Assembly: GCA_017408405.1 (NCBI GenBank)
Contig: JAFQUP010000162.1
Location: forward strand, 1 to 44,759
Source: Thermoguttaceae bacterium
GTDB taxonomy: Bacteria; Planctomycetota; Planctomycetia; Pirellulales; Thermoguttaceae
Reading direction: 5' to 3'
DNA length: 44,759 nucleotides
Shown: positions 23,748 to 31,881 of the stretch, one piece after another
How the letters are laid out: every line of letters begins with the position of its first letter
Numbering within the stretch: the first letter of the stretch is position 1
The notes under the pieces: generated by a model
The model's input: the letters and a program-made list of their open reading frames with translations, nothing else
Databases searched by the model: none
Told to the model about the DNA's origin: nothing
Translations under genes and position numbers: made by a program

Positions 23748-24872
23748 TCATTCGCCAACGGATTGAGATTCAGTAACAGGCGAACTGTCTTGAGTGGAAT
23801 TTCCTGTTTTGAAATAAAAATTCCAGGATCTTTTAGGATTATCTAGTTCATTTTCCTGGGCATAAATTCTGTCCAGCTCAGCGATTTTTTCCGAATTCAG
23901 AATACTTTTTTTGGGAGTTTTAGGAGTTTTGGCCGGCGTGAAGTTTCCCCAGTGAATCCGTGAACCATTTCGAGTAACCAGGCAGAACTGAACTTTGCTT
24001 TCACTAACTTTTTCCAGGCAAAGATAGTAAAGACCAAATTTTTCCCATCGATCTCCAAGCTGATTGCGTAACAAAACGGCATCCCGGATAAATTTTTCCC
24101 GATCCCATGGAGTTCCGGGGATGAGGCTTGGCGGAAGAGGATAGCCATCGAAATCAGAGGGACAAATTAAATCGTCCGTTTCATGGAATTTTTCCGGAAC
24201 CGTTCCGCAAAAAACGGGAAAGAACGCCACTTCATCCATGGAAATGGGAAAGTTTTTTTGCTCATTGGGAAGAATTCGGCAGTCACTGGAAACCGGAACA
24301 TAAGAAAGCGCGCCTGTTTCCGGATGCTTGACGATTACCAAAAGCGCGGGAGTTCGGTAAACTACCTCAATTTCAAGAATCGTTGGATAAAATTTTCGAA
24401 TTCCTTTTACTTCCTTGATCCAAAACATTTCTTTCAAGGCATTCTCAACGTCCTTAATCATCTCCTTATCGTAGATGGAGAGCTGCTTTCCCGACTGAAC
24501 GAGACGTTTGAAAAGGTCTTCAGCAAGATCTTCACGAATCCAGAGAGGTTTTTGCGAAGTAAGAGTACCATCAGGAAGCCGCTGAACAAACCGGATTTTT
24601 GAGCCCGAAAGCTGATTTTCAGAAAATTTAGGCAGGGCGGAGCCAGTAACCTCTGGACCACGCCGATAAAATTCCCAGCCAAAAGGAGCCCAGAGAAGGA
24701 GCGTCAGCAGAAGAAAAAGAAACGCTATTCCCGCACACGTGGCAGTTCGTCCTCTGCCGGGAACAAACTCTCCGAGAAAATTACTAAGCATTTCCCCGTA
24801 GCTCATCTCATCGCAGCACGACTGATTCTCAGATTCAGTTTGAGCCGTATTTTCATATCTGATATTCTGCAT
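23748..24872 (-). CDS. FtsQ-like (POTRA-type) division protein
   Basis: Single-span membrane protein of 374 residues that I assign to the FtsQ/DivIB type. The cytoplasmic N-terminus of about 43 residues is followed by one membrane segment (about 46-65, IAFLFLLLTLLLWAPFGWEF) and a periplasmic part. The stretch ALKEMFWIKEVKGIRKFYPT followed by LEIEVVYRTPALLV is the POTRA/FtsQ pattern (L.W(V/I)..V.V.R.(W/Y)P..L.I.V.ER.P). The order murB-ftsQ matches the division and cell-wall cluster of other bacteria, with ftsQ 226 bases downstream of murB on the same strand. ATG 24872 has GGAG at 8 bases. Planctomycetes generally lack FtsZ, so this is a division-cluster remnant or has another role. The assignment rests on the POTRA pattern plus gene order. 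Confidence 0.75.
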   Translation of the reverse strand: MQNIRYENTAQTESENQSCCDEMSYGEMLSNFLGEFVPGRGRTATCAGIAFLFLLLTLLLWAPFGWEFYRRGPEVTGSALPKFSENQLSGSKIRFVQRLPDGTLTSQKPLWIREDLAEDLFKRLVQSGKQLSIYDKEMIKDVENALKEMFWIKEVKGIRKFYPTILEIEVVYRTPALLVIVKHPETGALSYVPVSSDCRILPNEQKNFPISMDEVAFFPVFCGTVPEKFHETDDLICPSDFDGYPLPPSLIPGTPWDREKFIRDAVLLRNQLGDRWEKFGLYYLCLEKVSESKVQFCLVTRNGSRIHWGNFTPAKTPKTPKKSILNSEKIAELDRIYAQENELDNPKRSWNFYFKTGNSTQDSSPVTESQSVGE

Positions 24873-25098
24873 AACATACTCCGGGAACGTGAAGAAATTT
24901 CAACGAGACAAAACGATTCTGGTTAAAAAAACGCACACCAGGAACAAAATCCGATTGGAAACCGCCGTCCCAAGGTTCACGTCACTAAAATGTTCACGTA
25001 CCCAAGAATTTCGCGTAAAACAGCTTTTGCTCAAATTTGAAACAAAAATAAAATGAACTCGCCAAATTCTTACTCGGAGTTAAATCATGAAGCGCAAA

Positions 25099-25989
25099 TT
25101 ACCAAATTTCCAGCTCCAGCTCAAGGCGGATACCCGCATGTTCGTGAACCTGCTCCTGAATAAGTCGGATGAGACGAAGTACGTCATTCGGCGTGCAGTC
25201 GGGTTCCGTCACGATGTAGTTCGCGTGCCTTTCGCAGACGGAAGCGCCGCCAACCCGCGTTCCCAGCATTCCGACATGCTCAACCAATTCGCTGGCACTC
25301 ATTCCCGATTCAGTAGAGTTTCTGAAGATACGTCCGGAACCTTGGTGTCCCATCGGCTGCGAAGCTTTACGAATGATCCAGCGTTTCTGCATTCGCTGCG
25401 TCAGTTCAAGGGGATTCTCTTCTCGGAATTCAAACTCCGCTTCCAAAACGATACTGTCCGCCAAACTGCTCTGATGGTAGCCAAAAATCATGTCCGCTTT
25501 ATCCACGACACTGACAGTTCCGTCAAGAGACGCTATTTTGGCACATTTCAGAAATTGTCCGATGTCCGTACTGTCCGTGCCGATATTTCCATGAAGAGCA
25601 CCGCCGACGGTCCCGGGAATTCCAATGAGATCCTCGATTCCTCCCAGTCCTGCCCGGACAGCGGCAATAACCAGACGGCTGAGCGGAACGTTACCGCTAA
25701 CGCGTACGCAGTTTTCATTAACTTCCAAAAGAGATGGCAGTGCTTCACCAACGCTGATGACCAGGCCTGAAACACCTTCGTTCCTCACGAGCACATTTGA
25801 ACCCGATCCAAGAATACGGACCGGAATGTTTTCCAGCGAAGCGTATTTCAATAAATCCAAAAAGGTTTCCCAAGACTGCGGTTCAGCAAAATACTCCGCG
25901 TTACCGCCCAGCTGAAACCACGTGTGCATCGCGAGAGGTTCCTGCGTTTGAATGATGCCCGGAAATTTGGTAAGTAATTTTGAACTCAT
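25099..25989 (-). CDS. murB: UDP-N-acetylenolpyruvylglucosamine reductase MurB
   Basis: Flavoenzyme that reduces UDP-GlcNAc-enolpyruvate to UDP-MurNAc with NADPH, an early step in peptidoglycan synthesis. Length 296. FAD-binding features are HTWFQLGGNAEYFAEP, ILGSGSNVLV and GIEDLIGIPGTVGGALHGNIG. The catalytic region is GSGRIFRN (Ser), SASELVEHVG and GGASVCERHANYIVTE near the C-terminus. ATG 25989 follows GGAGCC and gives MSSKLLTKFPG. A longer in-frame start at 26031 adds 14 residues and is unlikely. It is first in an operon with the ftsQ-like gene and has a consensus promoter. This shows that the organism invests in peptidoglycan synthesis. murC is not adjacent. Confidence 0.95.
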   Translation of the reverse strand: MSSKLLTKFPGIIQTQEPLAMHTWFQLGGNAEYFAEPQSWETFLDLLKYASLENIPVRILGSGSNVLVRNEGVSGLVISVGEALPSLLEVNENCVRVSGNVPLSRLVIAAVRAGLGGIEDLIGIPGTVGGALHGNIGTDSTDIGQFLKCAKIASLDGTVSVVDKADMIFGYHQSSLADSIVLEAEFEFREENPLELTQRMQKRWIIRKASQPMGHQGSGRIFRNSTESGMSASELVEHVGMLGTRVGGASVCERHANYIVTEPDCTPNDVLRLIRLIQEQVHEHAGIRLELELEIW

Positions 25990-26090
25990 GAAAAGGCTCC
26001 AGTGAAAACGAAAAACGTCAGAAAACGACAAACGTCCTCTTCGTGTGAAATTCAGGAATCAACGAATGGATTCCCAAACCAGTCTACTCT

Positions 26091-26119
26091 ATTTTATCGC
26101 ATTTTTATCTCAATGTCAA
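26091..26119 (-). promoter_or_regulatory. murB promoter, full consensus -35
   Basis: On the minus strand TTGACA (26119-26114), a 17-base spacer and TAAAAT (26096-26091). The remaining part of the 25990-26388 gap is AT-rich and holds only this promoter and the plus-strand promoter for the pseudogene, back to back. Confidence 0.75.
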
Positions 26120-26305
26120 GTATCTCAAAAACATTCCGCCAAAATTTTGCCAACTTTCAGAAAAGAATATGGCAAAATTTTCCGGCGACACGGTAAAATT
26201 TTCACTGTCCCCAAACGTTTTGCGGAAAATTGCCGTTCCCAAACACTCCGATAAAAGAAAAATCGAGATAAAAACATATTTTTTTCCGGAAGTTTTTTCC
26301 ATCTC

Positions 26306-26334
26306 TTGACAGAAGAAATTACGTCTGCTAAAAT
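26306..26334 (+). promoter_or_regulatory. Intact strong promoter in front of the alkaline phosphatase pseudogene
   Basis: TTGACA (26306-26311), a 17-base spacer and TAAAAT (26329-26334) preceded by TGC at 26326-26328. It is as good as any in the window, although its gene is broken. Confidence 0.7.
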
Positions 26335-26388
26335 CAAAGACGGAGATTTTTACACACCAAAAAGTTTTCACGAATCAGTCTCGTTTTT

Positions 26389-27182
26389 CTTTCGTCTTCC
26401 GCGTTCACGAAGACGAATTTTATTTTAATGATTGTTGGCGGTGGCGGTGAAAGCGCCTACCGAATTGGTTCCCAGTACTATTCCCGGAAAAGATCAAGGG
26501 ACCTCCCGTTCACGAAGGGTGAAGATGGCTGGCTCGAATTTTGTGCTGCACGACGTGCCGTTTGAGCGAAATCGTCCAGGATTCGAACGTTCAGGATGAA
26601 AAAACTCAGTGTCTTGTCAGCTATAGCGTGGACGGTTCCTATGAACCCCAAAACCACGGGGTCACATTTGAAAAGCAGTTTGAAAATCCGACGGATTCCT
26701 CGGCTTCCGCCTCGGCACTTAATATGGGCTCCAAAACGAAAAACGGGCGGATTAATTATGACGCGGACGATAATCGTCTTGAAACAACCGCGGAATTTGC
26801 GTTTCATGGTTTTGCCGCCGGAGCAATTACGAATGAGAGCCGTCTCACGTTTCGCCCCTCCACGCCATCGCACGCTGACATCGCCGCGCATAATGAATCA
26901 TGGAGAAGGAATGGATCTCTGGCGGGAAATGGTGAAAAAGGAAGTTCTTTCAGATTCCCATTAGAAAAGGAAAAGGTGAAGGTCCGGATTGTCGATACTT
27001 TGGAAATGGACACACGAATTCGCCAGTGCCATTTTTTGTGAAGGGACAAAGAGCGGAAAATTCGCGAAACGAGTCCGAGACCCGAACGACTTCTTCGGAA
27101 AATATGGGGATTCAAAGGCGAGATCATCGACAATACGGACGTTTCGCCCGTGGCACGTGAACTATTTAGGGATGGAAAATAG
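26389..27182 (+). pseudogene. Alkaline phosphatase (PhoA-type) pseudogene, frameshifted and internally deleted
   Basis: Fragments of one alkaline phosphatase can be read in order, but in different frames. About 26389-26565: TKTNFILMIVGGGGESAYRI (family pattern NVILMIGDGMG, Asp lost). About 26600-26900: VDGSYEP, PTDSSASASALNMG (nucleophile TDSA context), KTKNGRINYDADDNRLET and TPSHADIAAHNES (family AHNESR). 26908-26964: MDLWREMVKKEVLSDSH then a stop. From about 26990: GNGHTNSPVPFFVKG (zinc-ligand His). From 27055: KFAKRVRDPNDFFGKYG. From 27108: GFKGEIIDNTDVSPVARELF then TAG 27180-27182. About 255 codons survive from a family of 450-550. The middle region that carries most zinc ligands is gone. 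Frames change at least four or five times. Non-phosphatase readings do not explain these ordered motifs. A low-quality assembly could cause some shifts, but not the deletion. Confidence 0.82.
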
Positions 27183-27218
27183 TCTTGGAGATTCATTAAA
27201 TAATTGGAATGAAATTTG

Positions 27219-27254
27219 AAGAGGAAACCAGTACGAAGAGGTTTCCTCTTTTTT
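27219..27254 (+). terminator. Strong intrinsic terminator after the pseudogene
   Basis: Perfect 11-bp stem AAGAGGAAACC (27219-27229) / GGTTTCCTCTT (27240-27250) with a 10-base loop, then TTTT. Confidence 0.9.
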
Positions 27255-27279
27255 CTGAAAATTCACAGCGGAGAGAGTA

Positions 27280-28326
27280 ATGAAAAATAGTATTTCCAAC
27301 TTCAAAAAACAGAATGAAAGAAGGGAATCCCGAACCCGTTCCATGATGGGGAATTCGAAACTTCCGAAGTATGCCGGGGATTGGGGAGATGAAGTCCCAA
27401 AACAAAAATCCGCGGCGGAGCTTTCTGATTGGGCGTATTTTTGGAAACGATGGGATCACACGATCATTTTCTGGGGAGGACTCTTCTTACTTTTTTGTCT
27501 TTGGCTGGGCCTTTGGAGGTACTGTGGAAGCCTCGTCGGAATGGAACATTTTTTCCGAAACGGATTAAGCCGGGACGGAGATTTCGCGGTGAAAAAAGTG
27601 CCAAGAGGGGAATTCGGAGGACAGAAACTCGTTTTAAAAAATGACGGAATTGAATATGTTTTTCGGTGGTGCCCGCGAGGAAATTTCAGAATGGGATCTC
27701 CTGAAAGTGAAAAAGGAAGAAAGGATGAAGAAACTCCGCATCGGGTAACTTTTTCAAGTGGTTTCTGGATTTTGGAAACGGAAATCACGGAGGAAATGTG
27801 GGACTCGGTCATGAGAGGGGAAAATTTATCTGAAAAGAAGAGCAAACTACCCGTTTGGGACGTGTCCTGGAGCGACGCGGACGCGTTTTGCGAAAAATTG
27901 GGGAGAATGCTGGAATTCAGAGTCAAACTTCCAACGGAAGCGCAGTGGGAATATGCCTGCCGGGCGGAAAACTCGCGCCCTTTTTGCGGAGGTGAACCAG
28001 ACCGTGTCGCGTGGCACGCGGGGAATTCCGGAGGAAAGGTTCATCCCGTCAAAAAAAAGCGGGGGAATCTCTGGTTCATTTACGATATGCACGGAAATGC
28101 CGCGGAGTGGTGCCGCGACCGATACGAAGTGGACTATTACGTAAATTCTCCTGAAAAGGATCCTTTGGGACCAAGACAAGGGCGAACCCGAGTCGTGCGC
28201 GGAGGAAGTTTCATGGCAGAAATTCCCGAATGTCGGGCGGCTGCCAGAGAGTCTCAACTGCGCGTCAGAAAAGCGGGTTTTCGAATTGTTCTGGAGTTCG
28301 TTCCGAAAAAAAAGAAAAAAGAATGA
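27280..28326 (+). CDS. Membrane-anchored FGE-sulfatase (SUMF1) domain protein, probably non-catalytic
   Basis: 348 residues with a membrane segment at about 61-79 (TIIFWGGLFLLFCLWLGLW) and a C-terminal formylglycine-generating-enzyme-like domain (about 115-340). Recognisable blocks are FRMGSPESEKGRKDEETPH, VSWSDADAFCEKL, RVKLPTEAQWEYACRA, DMHGNAAEWCRD, VVRGGSFM and KAGFRIVLE. True FGE has two catalytic Cys in the segment after GGS(Y/F)M. Here that segment is AEIPECRAAARES: the first position is Ala, and the one Cys sits where the structural RC(A)AAR pattern falls. So formylglycine production is unlikely; such domains often serve as ligand-binding modules. ATG 27280 has GGAGAGAG upstream. The gene starts 26 bases after the terminator of the pseudogene and converges on nudC with a 2-base gap. 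Its own promoter was not found. Confidence 0.85.
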   Translation: MKNSISNFKKQNERRESRTRSMMGNSKLPKYAGDWGDEVPKQKSAAELSDWAYFWKRWDHTIIFWGGLFLLFCLWLGLWRYCGSLVGMEHFFRNGLSRDGDFAVKKVPRGEFGGQKLVLKNDGIEYVFRWCPRGNFRMGSPESEKGRKDEETPHRVTFSSGFWILETEITEEMWDSVMRGENLSEKKSKLPVWDVSWSDADAFCEKLGRMLEFRVKLPTEAQWEYACRAENSRPFCGGEPDRVAWHAGNSGGKVHPVKKKRGNLWFIYDMHGNAAEWCRDRYEVDYYVNSPEKDPLGPRQGRTRVVRGGSFMAEIPECRAAARESQLRVRKAGFRIVLEFVPKKKKKE

Positions 28327-28328
28327 AT

Positions 28329-29174
28329 TTAACCGGCGTTTTCCTGCTCAAGAAGCCATTCATCCAGTAAACTTCTCGCGATACTTCCCGGAGGCGGAAT
28401 CTGGGGAAGAGCGGAGGCAGTGAACCAGCGCACGTCATCAAGTTCCACACCATCTGCGCGAGCTTCCCCTGATGAGTATTCCGCGCGAAAGCCGAACATG
28501 AGTGAATTGGGAAACGGCCAGGATTGGCTTTTACGATACTTAAGATCTTTAATCTCAACTCCGGTTTCTTCACGCAACTCACGCCGGACGGCATCTTCGA
28601 GACATTCGCCTGCCTCCACGAAACCGGCAACCAAACCAAACATTCCGTCAGTAAACTGGCGATTATGCGCCAGAAGGACTTCGTGACCGCGAGTCACCAG
28701 GACAATGACTGCCGGAGAAATCTGGGGAAAGTAAAGATTACCGCAAGTAAGACACTGGAGTGCCGGTTCTTTGGAAGAAACGGCAGTCTGAGAACCACAT
28801 TTACCGCAAAAACGATGATTCTTCCTCCAGGAAAGTAAAATACGTCCGCGGCAAAGAGCCGCACTGAAATCCGGAGGAAAAGTCGCGAGTACGTGCCGGG
28901 ATTGAACAGGAAAAAAACCATCAGGAAGACTCGGGGCGAAGTCAAAGTGGACACCGACGCACGAACGGCCGTCAAGCTCTCCAAGATAAAGCAGTGAAAT
29001 ATCTGAAAATCGGGACAGGAAATCTCTCAGTTCACCAAGTTCCGGAAAGACTTCCCTGCCCTGCGAGGAGTGCTTCAAAAAAGTTTCCTTCCCGAAAACC
29101 GCAAAGAGAAATGAATCAGGCGCCGCGTCAGAGAGACTCAGGGTTCGAAGTGTTGGAGACGGAATGAATGTCAT
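28329..29174 (-). CDS. nudC: NUDIX hydrolase of the NudC (NADH pyrophosphatase) type
   Basis: NudC splits NADH/NAD+ to NMN(H) plus AMP and can remove NAD caps from RNA 5' ends. Length 281. A Cys-x2-Cys...Cys-x2-Cys zinc ribbon (FCGKCG and LQCLTCGNLYFP) at about 130-155 precedes the Nudix box GFVEAGECLEDAVRRELREE (Glu residues for Mg2+). This is followed by the NudC marker SQSWPFPNSLMFGF (family SQPWPFPxS). The N-terminal part is degenerate. The start is uncertain: ATG 29174 (MTFIPSPTLR) has no Shine-Dalgarno sequence, and a TTG 21 bases upstream is possible. It converges on the FGE-like gene. ThuA lies upstream on the same strand with a 70-base gap, so the two may be co-transcribed. Confidence 0.92.
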   Translation of the reverse strand: MTFIPSPTLRTLSLSDAAPDSFLFAVFGKETFLKHSSQGREVFPELGELRDFLSRFSDISLLYLGELDGRSCVGVHFDFAPSLPDGFFPVQSRHVLATFPPDFSAALCRGRILLSWRKNHRFCGKCGSQTAVSSKEPALQCLTCGNLYFPQISPAVIVLVTRGHEVLLAHNRQFTDGMFGLVAGFVEAGECLEDAVRRELREETGVEIKDLKYRKSQSWPFPNSLMFGFRAEYSSGEARADGVELDDVRWFTASALPQIPPPGSIARSLLDEWLLEQENAG

Positions 29175-29244
29175 GATCGTGCAATTAAAAAACAAAAGAA
29201 TGGGAAAAGAAAACGATTCCTCTCCGCAGGAGCGCGCGAAAAAG

Positions 29245-30105
29245 CTATTTTTTTTCGGAAACAGAAGATTTCACCTTCATTTTTTCTGTTTCCTCGCAAA
29301 GATACTGAATTGCGTTTCCGATCATTCTGCGAAAACGAATGTCCTGAAAATCGTCCCAATGTCCCAGCGCGGAATAAAAAACGAGCCCTCCCCATTCATT
29401 TTTTCGGAGCCAAGTCAACGGTTCCCGTCGGCACATTACGCTGCCAACCTGAAACAGCTCGGCATCTTCAGCAATCGGAAGAGTAAAATAAAGCGAGCCG
29501 TTCGAATGATAAGCTGCCGTATCAACATCTTTAAAAATCGGGTGATTTTTCGCGGCCTGAAGCGTCGTCACCCGCGTTCCCTGATCGTTCGGTCCGTGAT
29601 TATGGTAGTTTCCCCCAAGAACCTCCGCGTCAAATTCACGCCATTCAGAAAAACCCTCTGCCGGTTTTTTCTTGCCGTCAAAAGACAGCGCGAACGCGTG
29701 ACTCGAAGTGCGAAACGCCATTAACGGCCGCCCGGATTGGAGATACTCCTTAAAAAGTTCCAGCTGCTCCGTTTTCGGAGAGATTCGGCGAACGTAAAGA
29801 AGCGCGATGTCGGCATTTTTCAACTGATCGATATTTTCAAAATCCCCGCCTCCATGTCCATGGATAATAACCGTTCGGATCCCGTAATTCTCTTCGAGCC
29901 ATGGGGCAAGTTCAGGAAAAAGCGTGTCCGCGCGATAGTGACTATCACTAACGATAATCGCTGCCAGTGGAGTCGAGGAAGCCGGAACGGCCTGAGAGTT
30001 TGGCTCCGCGGAAACCTCTGCCGCGAAAATTGCGGAAAGAAAAACAGATTCCGCCATGAAAAAAGACGCAGCGGCCAAGAGGAAAATCGAAAATGCTTTT
30101 TTCAT
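29245..30105 (-). CDS. Exported ThuA-domain protein
   Basis: 286 residues with a signal peptide (MKKAFSIFLLAAASFFMAES, cleavage near FAAEVSA). A ThuA-like domain with a GATase1-type fold follows. Visible features are the beta strand LAAIIVSDSHYRADTLFPEL, the stretch NADIALLYVRRISP, GRPLMAFRTSSHAF, FDAEVLGGNYHNH and a C-terminal VFYSALGHWDDF that is typical of ThuA (GRVFYTSLGHxxDF). Proteins of this family in planctomycetes sit with Gfo/Idh/MocA enzymes and sugar catabolism; the biochemical reaction is unknown. ATG 30105 follows AAGGAAGGT. It may lead a small operon with nudC. The promoter was not located with confidence. Confidence 0.88.
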   Translation of the reverse strand: MKKAFSIFLLAAASFFMAESVFLSAIFAAEVSAEPNSQAVPASSTPLAAIIVSDSHYRADTLFPELAPWLEENYGIRTVIIHGHGGGDFENIDQLKNADIALLYVRRISPKTEQLELFKEYLQSGRPLMAFRTSSHAFALSFDGKKKPAEGFSEWREFDAEVLGGNYHNHGPNDQGTRVTTLQAAKNHPIFKDVDTAAYHSNGSLYFTLPIAEDAELFQVGSVMCRREPLTWLRKNEWGGLVFYSALGHWDDFQDIRFRRMIGNAIQYLCEETEKMKVKSSVSEKK

Positions 30106-30502
30106 GGCTTTTACCTTCCTTTGGAAAATTAATGAATTTTACGACTAACGAAAAAGACGATGGAAATATTGATTTTTCCGCCAAAAAACAAAACTAAAAA
30201 TTCCTATGTTTAAGGCTGCCTGTTTCAATAAAGAATTCTCAAAACACTCAATTTCTCCCATTTAAAAGAACTTCTCAAAACGCGATTTCCAGAAAAACAG
30301 TTTTAAAAGTCCCCTTTAATTATTTTCGGGATTTTTACGGCCAGGAATCATATTTTCTTGAAATCGTGCTAAAAAAATAAAGAAAAAGGCCGCGGCGGGT
30401 ACTGGAAACATTCCTTTTTTTGAGTATAATGAGATAAAGTATTTTAATTATCCAAACGCCAGCGGAAAAAAGAATTCACGAACATCACGAAGAGGATTCA
30501 GG
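30106..30502. other. Divergent intergenic region between thuA-like and xseB genes
   Basis: 397 AT-rich bases; no gene. A weak TTGAAA / TAGGAA pair on the minus strand (about 30205-30235) could serve the ThuA gene. The xseB promoter is listed separately. Confidence 0.4.
30402..30430 (+). promoter_or_regulatory. xseB-polyprenyl synthase promoter
   Basis: Perfect TATAAT at 30425-30430 with CTGGAA 17 bases upstream (30402-30407). Confidence 0.5.
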
Positions 30503-30799
30503 ATGACGAAGATTTCAGCCGATAAGAAAGAAAAAAAAGACTTAACTTTTGAGGAATCGTTTGAACGGCTTCAATATGTCGTGAACACTCTGGAGAGCGG
30601 ACAGGCATCGCTGGACAATTCGCTTAAACTTTACGAAGAGGGAATTTCTCTGATTCGGAAATGTCATGAGCACTTGGCTGGGGCAAGGAGAAAAATTGAA
30701 TTGATCACCGGCATTAACGCGAATGGAGAACCGATTACGGAACCACTCAAAGAAGAAGAAAGATCTCTCGAAGAACGTTCGGAAACGAAAGGCCGTTAA
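30503..30799 (+). CDS. xseB: Exodeoxyribonuclease VII small subunit
   Basis: XseB joins XseA to form exonuclease VII, which degrades single-stranded DNA to oligonucleotides. Length 98, as expected. The conserved region is LTFEESFERLQYVVNTLESG followed by SLDNSLKLYEEGISLIRKCHEHL, the helical hairpin of PF02609. A charged C-terminal tail of about 35 residues follows. ATG 30503 has GAGGATTCAGG upstream. xseA is not adjacent in this window. The polyprenyl synthase starts 50 bases downstream on the same strand, the usual xseB-ispA order. An operon is likely, though the ribosome site of the second gene is weak. Confidence 0.94.
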   Translation: MTKISADKKEKKDLTFEESFERLQYVVNTLESGQASLDNSLKLYEEGISLIRKCHEHLAGARRKIELITGINANGEPITEPLKEEERSLEERSETKGR

Positions 30800-30849
30800 A
30801 GAACGTTTTTTCTTCAGATAAAATCGAAACCGCAAGAAAGTATGGGAAA

Positions 30850-31881
30850 ATGTCAGAGTTTTTGAAATACTCGGATCCTCTTGAACTTTGGATCTCGACA
30901 CTTGGCGTGTACGTCAACAGGGAATTGGAAAAAGTCTGCGAAAATTTAAAAAACGAAGTTCCTCAAAGACTGCTTGATTCGATTCGCTACAGTTTGCTAG
31001 CCCCAGGGAAGCGCGTTCGGCCCATTCTGGTTTATCTTGGCGGAAGTGCGGTCCATGGGGGCAGTTTGACGCTCGAACTACTCCAAAAATTAACTCCGGC
31101 GGCTCTGGCGGTGGAAATGATTCACGCATATTCGCTGATTCATGACGACCTTCCAGCCATGGATGATGATGATTTCCGACGCGGTCGTCCGACAAATCAT
31201 CGTCATTTTGACGAAGCGACCGCGATTTTGGCGGGGGACGCTCTTCAGACCTTGGCCTTTGAGACCTTGGAGAAAATCGGAGAAGATTTTGCGGAAAATA
31301 CCGTTTCCTGCTTTCGCATACTTTCACGCGCAGCGGGAGCTTCCGGGATGGTCGGTGGTCAAATGGACGATATGTTCTTTACGCGTGACGCCAAACGACC
31401 GGTTCTTCCTATTACTCTTTACGGCTGTTTTCCAGGAATCGATAATGAATTTTGTCAGCGGAAGCTTCAAAAGTTTGGAAATTCTTCCTGGACTTCTGAA
31501 CTTCGTGCTCTCGAGTCAATGCAGGACAGAAAAACCGGTGCGCTGATTGCTGCCGCTGTCATGCTCGGGAGTGTTTTGGCCGGTGCGTCGGAAGAACAGA
31601 TTTTTTCTTTGGGACTTTACGGTCAGTATCTTGGTTTAATGTTTCAGATTACTGATGATCTGCTTGACGTCACCAGCAGCGCGGAAACCATGGGAAAGGC
31701 CGTTGGGAAAGATGACGGCAAAGGAAAAGTTACCTGGGTGAATCATTTGGGAATTCAGGATTCTCAAAAATACGTGGAACGTTTAAATCAGCTAGCGCGT
31801 GAAGAAGTGGCTAATCCGCTATTTACGCAGCCCGTTCCGCTGCTGGCTCTGCTGGATTACGTCGCGCACAGAACACATTAA
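30850..31881 (+). CDS. ispA: Polyprenyl diphosphate synthase (IspA-like) with an insertion
   Basis: Chain-elongating prenyltransferase joining isopentenyl diphosphate to allylic diphosphates, probably a farnesyl or geranylgeranyl diphosphate synthase. Length 343, about 45 longer than usual. The first Asp-rich motif is LIHDDLPAMDDDDFRRGRP and the second is FQITDDLLDV. SLLAPGKRVRPIL at the N-terminus binds substrate diphosphate. The extra residues (about 180-215, from AKRPVLPITLY to SSWTSELRAL) lie between GMVGGQMDDMF and the QDRKTGALIAAAV helix. The start ATG 30850 has a weak GGGAAA upstream. Downstream of xseB, as in many bacteria; dxs, usually next, is absent. It converges on the nitroreductase gene. 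Confidence 0.9.
   Translation: MSEFLKYSDPLELWISTLGVYVNRELEKVCENLKNEVPQRLLDSIRYSLLAPGKRVRPILVYLGGSAVHGGSLTLELLQKLTPAALAVEMIHAYSLIHDDLPAMDDDDFRRGRPTNHRHFDEATAILAGDALQTLAFETLEKIGEDFAENTVSCFRILSRAAGASGMVGGQMDDMFFTRDAKRPVLPITLYGCFPGIDNEFCQRKLQKFGNSSWTSELRALESMQDRKTGALIAAAVMLGSVLAGASEEQIFSLGLYGQYLGLMFQITDDLLDVTSSAETMGKAVGKDDGKGKVTWVNHLGIQDSQKYVERLNQLAREEVANPLFTQPVPLLALLDYVAHRTH

Noticed and set aside
25087..25770. 227-codon plus-strand ORF
   Set aside because: It is antisense to murB, whose flavin-binding and catalytic motifs are clear.
26105..26371. Minus-strand ORF of 88 codons
   Set aside because: It overlaps two divergent promoters, has no ribosome site and no motif.
26570..26600. T-arm-like GGATTCGAAC sequence suggesting a tRNA fragment
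   Set aside because: The flanking bases do not form the T stem and no acceptor, D or anticodon arms are present. The region reads as the alkaline phosphatase relic.
26428..27040. Two independent small genes (45 aa and about 166 aa)
   Set aside because: Their peptides are consecutive parts of one alkaline phosphatase in different frames, so they are treated as one pseudogene.
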